This document shows positions 13,724 through 22,914 of a DNA stretch of 38,468 bases, piece after piece. The stretch is from positions 1-38,468 of IMG/VR virus record IMGVR_UViG_3300049846_002835. One strand, 5' to 3'. The translations under genes were made by a program, and so were the position numbers. A model generated the notes under the pieces. The model ran no database searches, was not told where the DNA came from, and saw nothing but the letters and a program-made list of their open reading frames with translations. How positions within the stretch are numbered: position 1 is the first letter of the stretch; each line of letters opens with the position of its first letter. Source of the stretch: a virus.

Positions 13724-15799
13724 TTATTCCGTTGAATCGTTAAGCTCTGAGAGCCTTAACTTTGTTGATTTAGAATTTCTCTCTATTCCAATTATAAGCG
13801 CATTAACTGAGTTATTGGAACCCAAGATCTTGTCATGACTAATAGTGAACCAATCACCAATTTTAGATAAAAAATTAAATGCATTGGTCTCGACTTCAAA
13901 AATCCTTCTCGCCTTGGATATCATATTAAAGATTTCATCATATCTTAATGTGACCGCAGTGATATCCTCACCTAGGCGTGTGTCAATAACCGACTCAATT
14001 ATTCTCTTTCTTGAAATCCTGTTTCTGTAAAAAGCTTTTAGATTGGCTTCTGATATAGTAACTATGTCGCCGTCCAGAATATAGTACTTAGACTTGATCA
14101 CCATATCCGTGACAACATCATTTGGATCTTGGCTCATCCGTAATGACTTTTCTTTTATTTCTGTGCTTGTTAATTCCAGAGTTGGAGTGGTTGTTTCAAA
14201 CAAACCATAAGCTACTTTAAAGTCGCTAGTAAACGTCACATAAGAAAAAACGGATTCGGATATAGTCTCGATAATTTCTCTAATTGAAATAAAGTCATTT
14301 GAATCTAATGGTGGGTCGATAAAAGAAATCATTTGAGGGAAATCAGAGTCAACAGCTGTAAAAGAAGCACTGTCGACTTCTGATGATTCGAAGGCCCTTA
14401 GGAATTGATTTCTAGCGGTCGTTCCTGGCCGATAAGACGTTGAGTCTTGCGCTAGATATTTAAAATAAACCTTGTCTGTTTTAGGGTCTAAAGTTGTCAT
14501 TCCTAGTGTTGCTTCAAAATTATTAACAAAATCGATTTCTAAAACTTTGGAGTTTGCGCTTAGTGAAACAGAGTAATCCCTGTTGTAAAGTGGATAGAAA
14601 AGTGAATTGCCTTGCTGAACAACAACCCCAGAGATCCGAACCCTCCTCATAGTATCTCCATTTGCAGGCGTTGCGGAGTAAGGATAGGATCGGATATAGG
14701 AGCTGGGCACTTTTTCGATAATTCTACCGTAATAAGATGCGCCAATTTTTATCGTATCGCCAACTTCGAAATCTTGATAATTAGAGAGCTGAAACTCTAA
14801 TGCTTGGAATCCACCGCTAGTAAAATTTACTGGGCTTGAAATTGTCTTTGTGATCTCGGCGTCGTATCCAGAAGCTCCGGCGCAAGCCGCCCACGTCCTA
14901 TTGGTTGATGTTGTCGGGTTAGCAGTATATGAGGCGACATAAGCTTCGGCCAAACCACTTGGATCTAAGGATCTGACCTTATAATTGGATATGATTTCGT
15001 CTTTGAATTTAACAGGTGAGCTTCTGCCGTAGATCTTCCTTATGATTGCACCTTCGTTTTCTGGATTGATAGCCCCATACTGGCCGGAGACTAAAGACGC
15101 CTCTGGATCTTCATCGATTGTATAGCTTGGCCTTTCTATCTTCTTTAGAATATCAGCGACGACTATTGTTATTTTATCACCATCGGAAGACCACTGATCG
15201 CAGTATCCTCTAAATGCTAACTGGAAATTATCAGCTGAATTTATACATCTCCAAACTTTGACGTCTCCGTTCTTGAAAGAGTCATATTCGTTAAAATATT
15301 TTGAAAATTCTTTGTCATAGTTTAGCAAAACAAGAGGAGATGCGCTTATTGACATTAATCCGTTCAGTGAATTTTCCTGTGAAAAAACAAAAGAAGGGTC
15401 GCTTCCAAGTTTTGGCTCATAAAAAACATCTCCCGAATTTGAATCAGAAAGATCTTTTAAGGCATATCTGCCAACGCCATTTGTTGCATAGAGTTTAAAA
15501 AAAGCCGTAAACGCATCGTCTAAATCAAGCGTGATCCCTGTGTCTCTGACGATAATTTGCATCGTTGTTGAGTTGAAATAATATTCCCCTGCGGCAGGAG
15601 TCGTTGACCCTGTCAATGTCAGTTGTGTATTTCCGTTTAAAACTTTCTCTGGAATAAAATCAAGAGTCGCTGAATAGAAATCAGTTGTCGCAGGAACCAA
15701 AGAAAGCACTGCGTTTAGATATCTTCTTCCTTCAATTGAAACAAGGGAGAACTTACCGGAGTCCTGTTCTTCAAGTAAATTATTAAAGTCGTTAGGCAT
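13724..15799 (-). CDS. Tail tip / baseplate hub-type protein, 691 aa
   Basis: A large beta-rich protein without obvious transmembrane or catalytic motifs. It starts at an ATG that overlaps the previous stop (TAATG). Its place, third gene after the tape measure, matches the central tail tip or hub proteins of siphoviruses, and its C-terminal part (WFTISHDKILGSNNSVNALI) resembles the end of hub-like proteins. It probably connects the tail tube to the fibres. A precise family is not recognised. Confidence 0.55.
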   Translation of the reverse strand: MPNDFNNLLEEQDSGKFSLVSIEGRRYLNAVLSLVPATTDFYSATLDFIPEKVLNGNTQLTLTGSTTPAAGEYYFNSTTMQIIVRDTGITLDLDDAFTAFFKLYATNGVGRYALKDLSDSNSGDVFYEPKLGSDPSFVFSQENSLNGLMSISASPLVLLNYDKEFSKYFNEYDSFKNGDVKVWRCINSADNFQLAFRGYCDQWSSDGDKITIVVADILKKIERPSYTIDEDPEASLVSGQYGAINPENEGAIIRKIYGRSSPVKFKDEIISNYKVRSLDPSGLAEAYVASYTANPTTSTNRTWAACAGASGYDAEITKTISSPVNFTSGGFQALEFQLSNYQDFEVGDTIKIGASYYGRIIEKVPSSYIRSYPYSATPANGDTMRRVRISGVVVQQGNSLFYPLYNRDYSVSLSANSKVLEIDFVNNFEATLGMTTLDPKTDKVYFKYLAQDSTSYRPGTTARNQFLRAFESSEVDSASFTAVDSDFPQMISFIDPPLDSNDFISIREIIETISESVFSYVTFTSDFKVAYGLFETTTPTLELTSTEIKEKSLRMSQDPNDVVTDMVIKSKYYILDGDIVTISEANLKAFYRNRISRKRIIESVIDTRLGEDITAVTLRYDEIFNMISKARRIFEVETNAFNFLSKIGDWFTISHDKILGSNNSVNALIIGIERNSKSTKLRLSELNDSTE

Positions 15800-16284
15800 T
15801 ATCTAATCCCAAAATAAGAAAATTTAATCGGAAACTGATTGTACCAAATTTCTGTCGTGATCCCTGTTGGATACTCTGGATTAGGATAACCAAAATAAAG
15901 AGACAGGTATGATACGTCTAAGTTCCTAGTGTAGTTTTGAGTCTTTGCTGTTAAGTAATAATCCTGACCAGCGGCTAGATTTTCTTTGCTAAAATCAAAA
16001 GAAGCCAAGCCTATGAAATATTCTTGCTCAACATTGAGCGAATTATAAGACCATTCTTTTATGTTTAACCAATCAGTTTCAGCGTAAACCTTGGAATAAT
16101 TAGTTGATGTGTGAAGCTGAAGCTTAACCTCTGGATCACCAACAACGAACCCGTGCTTAAAGATCCCAACTATGGCTTTTTGGATTTTTTGATTATTCAC
16201 ATCGTTTATTTTTCCAAGAATAACCCTATCGGAATTGTCCTCAATAACTCTTGCCCATATATATTCGGGGAATTCAAAACTCAT
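15799..16284 (-). CDS. Tail tip-associated protein, 161 aa
   Basis: An aromatic, beta-rich protein (many Tyr, Phe, Trp), not recognised. It overlaps both neighbours (ATGA at its start, TAATG at its end), so it is co-translated with two tail tip genes and is probably part of the same complex. Confidence 0.6.
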   Translation of the reverse strand: MSFEFPEYIWARVIEDNSDRVILGKINDVNNQKIQKAIVGIFKHGFVVGDPEVKLQLHTSTNYSKVYAETDWLNIKEWSYNSLNVEQEYFIGLASFDFSKENLAAGQDYYLTAKTQNYTRNLDVSYLSLYFGYPNPEYPTGITTEIWYNQFPIKFSYFGIR

Positions 16285-17432
16285 AAAACCTCCTCTATTT
16301 CAAAAGAGCATCTGTGGAGGTCGCCATAAAGATGCGTGTACTCAGGAACCTTTGAGAATCGGCCGAAAATACAAGTCTCTTCAAGGTTGTTTGTTGTTTC
16401 ACCATTAGGGTCAAAACAAATAAAAAAAGGAACGCCTTGACCAAATCTATTGGATAAGTCTTGAATGAAATCCTTATTGTCTTTATTTAAAGCTTCAACG
16501 AATACATTAGAGAACTTCTTTCTTCCGGCTTTTCTGTCTCTGTAAACCTGACCGCCCTCAGATATAAAAACATCGGAGCGATCTTCCTGTGTAAACGTAT
16601 GTCCCTGAGAGTGATATCGGTCATTAAACTTTGTGATCTCCGACAGTGCTAAAATCCCAACGGGTATTTCTGGGCCGGATGGATTAAAGATATCTGTGAT
16701 TGTTATTTTCCAAAATCGATGAGCTGATTCAACAGTGTCAATAAACTTAAAAAGCCCAAGCTTTGTCGGGCTCAGCGTTTCATCAACCGGAGTGGTTCCG
16801 GTAAACAAATCAACGTCATTCGCTTGTATTCTAACTGTAGCATTTTCGCTTACCCCAAAGTCATTGGATAAGTCACCGATCATTCCGATAAATCCAACCT
16901 CTGCTGAGTAGCCAAAATCGACTTTGTAATATTCGTTCGGGTAGTGGTTTCTTTGTTCGTCTGCACTTAATGAGTAATTTAAGCCATCAACAACCCCTGC
17001 CGTATCGACAATAGTCATGAAGCCCATAGTTTCATGGGCAGCATTAGCAGTTTGTGAAAGCCTGAATGTCCAAGTCGCATTTCGTGTTATTTTAAACTTA
17101 AAACTTCCAAGATATGTAACCGTGAATCCAGAAGAAACCGCATTTAAAGCCGTTTGGATTGCCGTCGCAAAAGAAGATGGCGATGTGTATGAACTCGAAG
17201 CAATTGTTGCGGTCTTGTTCGCACCGTCGTTAAAATAAATTGAGTTATTGGTCGAATCAATCAGGAACCTTCCAGTAAATTTATGCGCCTTGGTTCTGAT
17301 ATTGTTAATTAAATTAGACAATGGATTCCCTGTTTTCGTTGAGCTTGCTTCAAGTGTGTTATATCCAGCAAGAAGAAGATTTTCATTCATGAATCTTATT
17401 TGGCCAAGCTCTGATTGTGCAATTATGGTCAT
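16281..17432 (-). CDS. Distal-tail-type protein, 383 aa
   Basis: The first gene after the tape measure, the usual place of the distal tail protein that caps the tube. The sequence is beta-rich with many Asn, Thr and Ser. The C-terminal third (DRKAGRKKFSNVFVEALNK, PFFICFDPNG, HRCSFEIEEVL) resembles tail proteins that build a ring interface. There is no catalytic motif. The call rests on gene order. Confidence 0.55.
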   Translation of the reverse strand: MTIIAQSELGQIRFMNENLLLAGYNTLEASSTKTGNPLSNLINNIRTKAHKFTGRFLIDSTNNSIYFNDGANKTATIASSSYTSPSSFATAIQTALNAVSSGFTVTYLGSFKFKITRNATWTFRLSQTANAAHETMGFMTIVDTAGVVDGLNYSLSADEQRNHYPNEYYKVDFGYSAEVGFIGMIGDLSNDFGVSENATVRIQANDVDLFTGTTPVDETLSPTKLGLFKFIDTVESAHRFWKITITDIFNPSGPEIPVGILALSEITKFNDRYHSQGHTFTQEDRSDVFISEGGQVYRDRKAGRKKFSNVFVEALNKDNKDFIQDLSNRFGQGVPFFICFDPNGETTNNLEETCIFGRFSKVPEYTHLYGDLHRCSFEIEEVL

Positions 17433-19807
17433 GTTAACCTCTGCGCATTTCTATTTAAATTTAAAATAATGTTAGCGAATTCTCTTTGGTTTAACTCAAC
17501 TGATGTCGAGACTTGCATTGGACTTTCTAGTAAATCAAGAATCCTTGCAAAAATAGCTTCTGATCTTTGTGGCCCGCCTTGCTTGCCTAAATAGCTTTTA
17601 AGGTCTTCCGTGAGGCTCCTATCAATAACGTACTCGCCGGAACTGACCCCAGCTATAAAGTTATCTTTCTGGAATCCTGCAGGGATCTCACCTCCGCCTG
17701 CAAAAATCCCATCTAGTATTGTGCCAATGCCTGATAATTCGCTTAACCCCCCTGTAGCAAGGGCAAGTCCGCCTCTTAAACTGCTTCCGCCGCCTATATC
17801 AGAAAGAACTCCACCGCCGCCTTGTCCTCCTCCAAATAATCCGCCCGTCGCTTGGCTTTTTACTGAGTCAATTAGGGCTTCAACAAAGTCATCTGCCGAA
17901 CCAACTAAAGCCTCACTAAATGACAAAGCCACTTGAGGCATTTCTTTTGCTAAAGCCAGCCCTATCTCTGGGGCGGCTGCGCTCAAAGAAGATATTAGTC
18001 TTGGGCTCAACTCAACCAATTTAGATATCAGTTGATCTGCCGACCCGACCAGCTCCTCAATAAATACAGGAATGGCGTCAATAAGTGCCTCGATTATTAT
18101 AGGAACGCTTTTAACGAATTCACGAACAAATGCCCTCGTCGCTTCTGGGCCACCAGCTAAAGCTTGTAATAGGGGCTGTGCCGCTTGCCCAAGGCCAGGA
18201 GCTAATAGGTCAAGCCCTAGCCCTGCCGCCCCTGTAACGGCAGATTTTGCCCCTTGTGCGCCCCCTGCTATTAGGTTCCCGATTCCAACCGTCCGTCCGA
18301 GTGCAACATTTTGACCAAATGACTGCTTTTGCTCCGCCGTAAGATTCTCAGGAGTTTCAATTCTCTGGAAAGGTGCCCCCGCCGCAGTCAGGATCGATTG
18401 ATTAATTTCCTTTCTAATCTGCAGTTCTTTTTGGAGCCTATCAGTTCTTTCTTTTTCAGCTTCTTTTTCAAGTTTAGACTTCTCTATTTGAAAATCTTTT
18501 TCGATTTTTAATCTTAGCGAGGCGTCTTCTCCGGCTATCTTAAGGCGTTCGTCACGAATTCTTTTAAGATTGTCTAATTCTGACAATCCAACGTCCGCCA
18601 AATCCTTAGCAAGTTTCTGCCTAGCCTTAACTTGCTGAGCAGTTCTTTCTTGCTCTTCTGTTCTCTGACCTGTGCCAGAGGCGATGGCTTCACTCTTCTT
18701 TAATGCGGCCAAAGCAGCTTCATATTTAGTTAGCTTCGCAGTCGCATCTTGAATTTTTAAAGATTGATCGCCAAAGAATTCACTTTTAGATTGTTTTTTT
18801 CTTAAATCTTCAAGCTCTTTATTTAATTCTTTTATTTTTACCGTTAACTCTTCGATGGTTTTCGGTGGAAGCATTTCTTCGATTAAGTTCTTTGCAGACA
18901 ACCCAGCTAAAGCAGCAAGTCCAACTCCAAGCAAAACAACCGGAGCTTCTAGTGCTAAAAGAGCAGCTCCTAAACTAGTAACCGTGGCTGTCAAAATGGC
19001 AAACCCTGCAGATAAACTAGGAAGAATCGCTATTATTCCAGTGATTGCGGTTCCTGCCAAAGCAGCCCCTGCGATTAGCTTTGCAAAACCGCTATCGTTT
19101 CTTAAGGCTTCAGATAATTTTAAAAACAAAGAAGCGGCTAGGTCGACTGCTGGCAAAAGATTGCGCCCTATTTCTTTAGTTAGATCTTCAAGCGATATCC
19201 TTAGCCTATCGGATGGCCCTTTTGCATCTTGCGCAGCCTTCGCTTGTCCGCCAAAGAGACGATTTGACTCGCTCATGAATTGAGAAAGCTTTTCTTGTAC
19301 GCTTGCCGTTGTGTCGAGTGAAACGCCATAGCGAGAAAGAATATTAACGGAACCTGTAACGGATTTCCCTAGCAATTGGAATGCCGATTCTAAATCAATC
19401 TTTAATCCGGCCGCGAGGTCTGCCACCGCAAGCGCAAGTTCTTTTGATATTTCATTCTGACCTATGAAGTTTTGAAGAAGGGATTGCCCTCTTATAAACG
19501 CTTCATCCTGAAACCCAGTAAGGATCTCTAACTGATTAGCAATATCAACATAATTTCTAATAAGGCTTTGGTTTTCGATTCCTTGGTTTTTAAGAGACTG
19601 AGTGAGTTTAGAAATTGCGATTTCTTCTTCTCTGACCGCTGTTGTTGATTTGTAGATTCCAGCTGCGAGGCCTGCGAAAGCTATTGCCGAGCCGATGCTT
19701 AATTTTTTCATCGACTCGTTAAGCTTTTTGACCTCTTTGTCCGTTTCATTGAGGGCGGATTTTATTTCCTTTGTATCACCGGAGATTTTAATCTCTAATT
19801 CGCTCAT
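17429..19807 (-). CDS. Tail tape measure protein
   Basis: A 792-residue protein with the usual features of tape measures: a charged N-terminus (LNETDKEVKKLNESMKKL), long helical and Ala/Leu-rich stretches, a strongly hydrophobic zone at about 240-310 (GAALAGTAITGIIAILPSL), a central coiled coil (LKIEKDFQIEKSKLEKEAEK) and a Gly-rich region (GGGQGGGGVLSDIGGGSS) towards the C-terminus. It sets tail length and is ejected with the DNA. At about 0.15 nm per residue, a tail near 120 nm is expected. It directly follows the G/GT chaperone genes, which confirms the call. Confidence 0.9.
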   Translation of the reverse strand: MSELEIKISGDTKEIKSALNETDKEVKKLNESMKKLSIGSAIAFAGLAAGIYKSTTAVREEEIAISKLTQSLKNQGIENQSLIRNYVDIANQLEILTGFQDEAFIRGQSLLQNFIGQNEISKELALAVADLAAGLKIDLESAFQLLGKSVTGSVNILSRYGVSLDTTASVQEKLSQFMSESNRLFGGQAKAAQDAKGPSDRLRISLEDLTKEIGRNLLPAVDLAASLFLKLSEALRNDSGFAKLIAGAALAGTAITGIIAILPSLSAGFAILTATVTSLGAALLALEAPVVLLGVGLAALAGLSAKNLIEEMLPPKTIEELTVKIKELNKELEDLRKKQSKSEFFGDQSLKIQDATAKLTKYEAALAALKKSEAIASGTGQRTEEQERTAQQVKARQKLAKDLADVGLSELDNLKRIRDERLKIAGEDASLRLKIEKDFQIEKSKLEKEAEKERTDRLQKELQIRKEINQSILTAAGAPFQRIETPENLTAEQKQSFGQNVALGRTVGIGNLIAGGAQGAKSAVTGAAGLGLDLLAPGLGQAAQPLLQALAGGPEATRAFVREFVKSVPIIIEALIDAIPVFIEELVGSADQLISKLVELSPRLISSLSAAAPEIGLALAKEMPQVALSFSEALVGSADDFVEALIDSVKSQATGGLFGGGQGGGGVLSDIGGGSSLRGGLALATGGLSELSGIGTILDGIFAGGGEIPAGFQKDNFIAGVSSGEYVIDRSLTEDLKSYLGKQGGPQRSEAIFARILDLLESPMQVSTSVELNQREFANIILNLNRNAQRLT

Positions 19808-20524
19808 CTTCCATCTTCCTTAATGCTTCGGCTGTTTTTCTATTAATAAAGTTTTCCATTAACTTTTTTGCTTCTTCTCTTTTCTTCTTATCAACAGGCT
19901 CGGCTTTTTTAGATCTCTTATCTTCAAACTTTGCCCCATGTATATCGGCCAAAAATTTTGCCTCTCTAGATCTTCTGTCGGACATCTTGGGGAGCAAGCA
20001 ATCAATTTGCCTAAGTGTTAACTCCCCAATCTCCTGCACCGTGTACCCATATTCGCTTGCAAGCATGTCGAAAATTTCCGGCCAATTTACTTTCCCTCTT
20101 TATTTTCTCCTGACCCTTCTTCGCTTGATTCTGGTAATCCCAATCCTCTGGATTTCATGATTGCAATAACCATTCTCCCGAGATCTGTTGTTTGACCGCC
20201 ATCCCTTGAGCTTCCATCGCAAATTGCCATTAATCTTTCTAGGTTTGTTTTAACCTCTTTCTTATTTCCTTCGTCGTCAACCTGTTCAATTTTAATTTTA
20301 GACAACTGTATTTTGGATTCATCAGAGAGAATTCTTAAAAAGATTTTGCAAATCCCAACCGTGTCGAGAGTTGAAAAAACTTTGTCTAACTGACCTTGAT
20401 TAGGGAAATTCTCCTGAAGCCAAGCGATGTCTCTTAGCTGCATAACCCTTGTTTCAAATTGAAGGTTATCCTTCCCTAGATTAACTGTAAGTGGCTGCGG
20501 TAAAATGTTAATTAAACTTGTCAT
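19788..20524 (-). CDS. Tail assembly chaperone GT-type frameshift product
   Basis: Minus-one slippage at GGGAAAG (20096-20090) moves ribosomes from the 146-codon upstream frame into a frame that continues VNWPEIFDMLASEYGYTVQE and ends at 19788, giving about 245 residues. The extension is Lys/Glu-rich and helical. In lambda the same heptamer yields gpGT, which with gpG binds the tape measure and recruits tail tube subunits. The gene lies directly before the tape measure. The ATG at 20066 inside the extension has no ribosome site, supporting recoding instead of independent initiation. Confidence 0.82.
20087..20524 (-). CDS. Tail assembly chaperone G-type protein
   Basis: The unshifted product is 145 residues. 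LTVNLGKDNLQFETRVMQL begins a compact N-terminal domain, followed by a helical part and an acidic Gly/Ser/Glu tail. It ends TAA two codons after the GGA of the slippery site. GGAGG lies immediately upstream of two tandem ATGs (20527 and 20524); the second has the better spacing. It is made in excess over the frameshifted form and keeps the tape measure soluble during tail assembly. Confidence 0.8.
   Translation of the reverse strand: MTSLINILPQPLTVNLGKDNLQFETRVMQLRDIAWLQENFPNQGQLDKVFSTLDTVGICKIFLRILSDESKIQLSKIKIEQVDDEGNKKEVKTNLERLMAICDGSSRDGGQTTDLGRMVIAIMKSRGLGLPESSEEGSGENKEGK
20090..20096 (-). promoter_or_regulatory. Programmed -1 frameshift heptamer GGGAAAG
   Basis: In the zero frame the codons are GAG GGA AAG TAA, so the heptamer is phased G-GGA-AAG exactly as in lambda G-GT, one codon before the stop. 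Slippage by -1 re-pairs the tRNAs on GGG and AAA and opens the downstream frame. Confidence 0.85.
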
Positions 20525-20544
20525 CATTCCTCCATTCTAATTTG

Positions 20545-20556
20545 CTAGATTTCTAG
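20545..20556. promoter_or_regulatory. 12-bp palindrome CTAGA-TT-TCTAG
   Basis: A perfect 5-bp inverted repeat lies between the divergent chaperone (leftward) and ribbon-helix-helix (rightward) genes. Ribbon-helix-helix proteins often bind short palindromes of this size next to their own genes, so an autoregulatory operator is plausible. Confidence 0.4.
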
Positions 20557-20601
20557 GCGCAATTGAATTAAATTTATTGTCAGGACACAAAGGAGATTTT
20601 C

Positions 20602-20772
20602 ATGAAAAAAGAAAAGAAAGTCAAAAAAACAAAGAAAGTTGAGGTGAGGCTTGATCCAGAATTGTACGGATTGATTGCTAGAAGGGCAGAGCTTTACTCA
20701 AAAGGCAGGATATCTGATTATCTTAGATATTGTGCCATCCACATGCAGCCAAGAAAGAAAATGATCGCCTAG
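20602..20772 (+). CDS. Arc/CopG-like ribbon-helix-helix protein, 56 aa
   Basis: A small basic protein on the opposite strand to all surrounding tail genes. A Lys-rich leader is followed by KVEVRLDPELYGLIARRAEL (beta strand then helix A) and SKGRISDYLRYCAIHM (helix B), the classic ribbon-helix-helix order. AAAGGAG precedes the ATG. It dimerises in known relatives and the paired strands read DNA. Being alone, divergent and inserted between the tail tube and chaperone genes, it looks like a moron gene with its own control, or a late-operon regulator. Confidence 0.75.
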   Translation: MKKEKKVKKTKKVEVRLDPELYGLIARRAELYSKGRISDYLRYCAIHMQPRKKMIA

Positions 20773-20775
20773 AAA

Positions 20776-20800
20776 AGAAAAACCCCTCTTCCGTGAGGGG
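20776..20800 (-). terminator. Terminator after the tail tube gene
   Basis: On the minus strand CCCCTC and GAGGGG form a perfect six-pair stem with a six-base loop, followed by TTTTT. It lies 47 bases after the stop of the major tail protein gene, so leftward transcripts may partly end here. The T tract overlaps the end of the plus-strand ribbon-helix-helix gene only slightly downstream. Confidence 0.85.
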
Positions 20801-20847
20801 CTTCCGTAAGGAAAACAACATCGAGGGCCATTTTCTCAATGTTGAAA

Positions 20848-21729
20848 TTAAGCAGGAATTACGTGTCTAATTTTAGCAATACCACTCTTGGTTGAATCAT
20901 AAAAAGCCTCTAGTGAAATGGTTGTTTCAGCGAAAGCTTTTTCTTGCGCCCCTAAATCCATTCCTAATGCTTTAGCTCTAAAGACGTCGATTTCAAACAT
21001 TTCGCCATTCCCTTGTTGTTGCGCAAGAAGCATACATCCAACTTCTGGGAAGACATCTGTTGACCCACCGATTACAACTTCCATTGCCCCAGAGTGAATT
21101 GGTAAAACATAAAAAGAGGCTGTGTGGCCAGTTGTGAAAGCTGGAACCCCTACGCCCGTGAATCTTAAACCAAGAGAAGCCACATCGGTGTTACCTGCAA
21201 TAATTGTTATATCTGCGGCAAGAAGTTTCAACGTGTCATCTTGGAAAGAAACATCAGTTCCTCTTGAGAAATCGATATTCGACATTGAGTAAAGATTTAC
21301 TGTCGCCGCACCTGTCGCTTTGATAATGTATTTCCCGAATTTTAAATTTGCTTCAGAAGCAGCCAAAGCCGTAACTGTACTTAACCCGTTGGAACCATCT
21401 ACAATTGATCCTCCAAAAAGATCAGCAACGGCACTAACGTCTCCGGTAGCATCAGCCGCTATGTCTGTCGGAGCTTTGCCTAAAAGAATTTCAAATAAAA
21501 CATTTGGGTATTCTCTAACAGTGGCTTCGATTTTTGCCGTAATGTTTGCATCCTGAACGGAGTATGGGAATCTTGAAGATCCGCCTCTCAAGGCTACAGT
21601 TTCACCTTCCATTGAGAAAGTTCCATTTCCTAGAACTTCCAGCATCTTTCCGTAAGGGAGACCTGTCGATCTGTTGTACATTGTTAAAGAATGGATTCCG
21701 TAGATTGCTCGAGGATTTGATAGACTCAT
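20848..21729 (-). CDS. Major tail (tube) protein
   Basis: A 293-residue beta-rich protein, Ala/Gly/Thr-rich, with MSLSNPRAIYGIHSLTMYN at the start. The N-terminal 90 and C-terminal 80 residues look like tube-forming domains, and an Ig-like or immunogenic insertion may lie at about 100-200. Its position, between the tail completion genes and the chaperones, and a strong terminator directly after it agree with a highly expressed tube subunit. AAAGGAG is the ribosome site. The family was not identified from motif alone. Confidence 0.75.
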   Translation of the reverse strand: MSLSNPRAIYGIHSLTMYNRSTGLPYGKMLEVLGNGTFSMEGETVALRGGSSRFPYSVQDANITAKIEATVREYPNVLFEILLGKAPTDIAADATGDVSAVADLFGGSIVDGSNGLSTVTALAASEANLKFGKYIIKATGAATVNLYSMSNIDFSRGTDVSFQDDTLKLLAADITIIAGNTDVASLGLRFTGVGVPAFTTGHTASFYVLPIHSGAMEVVIGGSTDVFPEVGCMLLAQQQGNGEMFEIDVFRAKALGMDLGAQEKAFAETTISLEAFYDSTKSGIAKIRHVIPA

Positions 21730-21793
21730 ATTTTACTCCTTTAGTTTGGTTTCTTCCTTAATAATAATATCATGACCCTGAAACCTTTTTTTG

Positions 21794-22285
21794 TCACGCA
21801 ATAGTAGTCTCTGCTCTAACTCCAATGGCATAGTAAAAATGCGAAGAATCAAGTGATTGAAATGGGAAAGGTGCCAATGACTTAACTTCGATCTTTCTAG
21901 TCTTGTTTACTGTGTTAAATTTCTCGGTTAATACTTCCTCAAGTGACCTTAAATATCTAAGAACCAAAGAAGACATCGTCTCCGTTAACGGGTCTTTAAT
22001 TACCATGGCAATATCAACGCTAACCACCTTAGAGACCCTTGGCCCAATACCACTGGATTCTATGTTGTCGATGTACATGAAGATGTAAGGGTCATAGTTT
22101 ACGACTTCTTGGTTGAGCGAATGCTTAATATAGGCATCGTCTTCAACTGGTTTCATGAAAATATCGTCATTTTTCTCGTTGTTTATTTCAGTGATCTTTG
22201 TATTGATGTTTGATTTTAAAACAGTCTCAAGATCGTTAAAAAACCTTTCGATGTCGTATTTGTTACTTGCGCCAATTGAACTCAT
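21794..22285 (-). CDS. Tail terminator/completion-type protein, 163 aa
   Basis: Helical N-terminus (YDIERFFNDLETVLKSNI) and a mixed C-terminal sheet ending YYAIGVRAETTIA, a layout common among tail terminator proteins that cap the tube next to the head. It lies just before the tube gene, the expected place. GGAG precedes the ATG; the start overlaps the previous gene by four bases. Confidence 0.55.
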   Translation of the reverse strand: MSSIGASNKYDIERFFNDLETVLKSNINTKITEINNEKNDDIFMKPVEDDAYIKHSLNQEVVNYDPYIFMYIDNIESSGIGPRVSKVVSVDIAMVIKDPLTETMSSLVLRYLRSLEEVLTEKFNTVNKTRKIEVKSLAPFPFQSLDSSHFYYAIGVRAETTIA

Positions 22286-22914
22286 ATTCTAATATCTCCG
22301 GCCAAAACTTTGTCATTCGTAATCTTAACAGCTGCGCCAGTGGTCTTGCCAAGCCTTTTTAATACGTAGACGTTGATTGTTGAGAACCAGCGTTGTGGTC
22401 TACCCATCTGCTCGCTTGTCGCAAAACGTGGAGCTTCTGGGCCAATAAAAATAAACTTCCTGAGAGGCATAGTGCTTCTAGGTTTATCCGAGTTATGAAA
22501 AAGACCGTAAGAAACCTTTGACCCAATAACCAGCTCATGACCAGTATTCTTATAAACTGAATTAGGACTCCCGAATTCTGTAACAGACTCAGCAAGCTTT
22601 CCTGTTGCTTTTAACAACGGATAATCGAAACCATATTTTTTTAACTTAAATCTCTGATACGGTGATTCTTTGATTGTAAAGAACCCTGTTCTGACTCTCC
22701 CGATCGGACGCCCAGTAAATGTTTGTGCCACCTCTGAGTTTTTAAATGGCTCGAATTGGCCTGGCCCCCTTAATTGGAAGATAGATTTATTTGATCTAAA
22801 CCAGTCATGAGCAATAAGATTAAAAGGGACGGTTAAGTCGCCAACTTCCTTTATCGCTTTTCGGATATTTGCTGAGAATTGTTTTTGATTGGAGACTTCA
22901 TATTTAAAAGACAT
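22282..22914 (-). CDS. Mu gpG-like virion morphogenesis protein
   Basis: A 210-residue basic protein. PLLKATGKLAESVT, VIGSKVSYGLFHN and PLRKFIFIGPE follow the conserved order of Phage_tail_S/gpG-type morphogenesis proteins (a leucine-rich helix, a V-x-G-S strand, then a P-x-R-x-F block). Members act at the head-tail joining stage. The ATG at 22914 overlaps the preceding stop (TAATG), and AAGGTGAG lies upstream. A TTG six bases further upstream is a less likely start. Confidence 0.75.
   Translation of the reverse strand: MSFKYEVSNQKQFSANIRKAIKEVGDLTVPFNLIAHDWFRSNKSIFQLRGPGQFEPFKNSEVAQTFTGRPIGRVRTGFFTIKESPYQRFKLKKYGFDYPLLKATGKLAESVTEFGSPNSVYKNTGHELVIGSKVSYGLFHNSDKPRSTMPLRKFIFIGPEAPRFATSEQMGRPQRWFSTINVYVLKRLGKTTGAAVKITNDKVLAGDIRI

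Noticed and set aside
18855-19283. 142-codon plus-strand frame inside the tape measure gene
   Set aside because: It mirrors the Ala/Leu-rich hydrophobic zone of the tape measure; no independent evidence.
19788-20066. Independent 92-aa protein after the G chaperone
   Set aside because: The ATG at 20066 lacks a ribosome site, and the frame continues upstream without stop to the GGGAAAG slip site.
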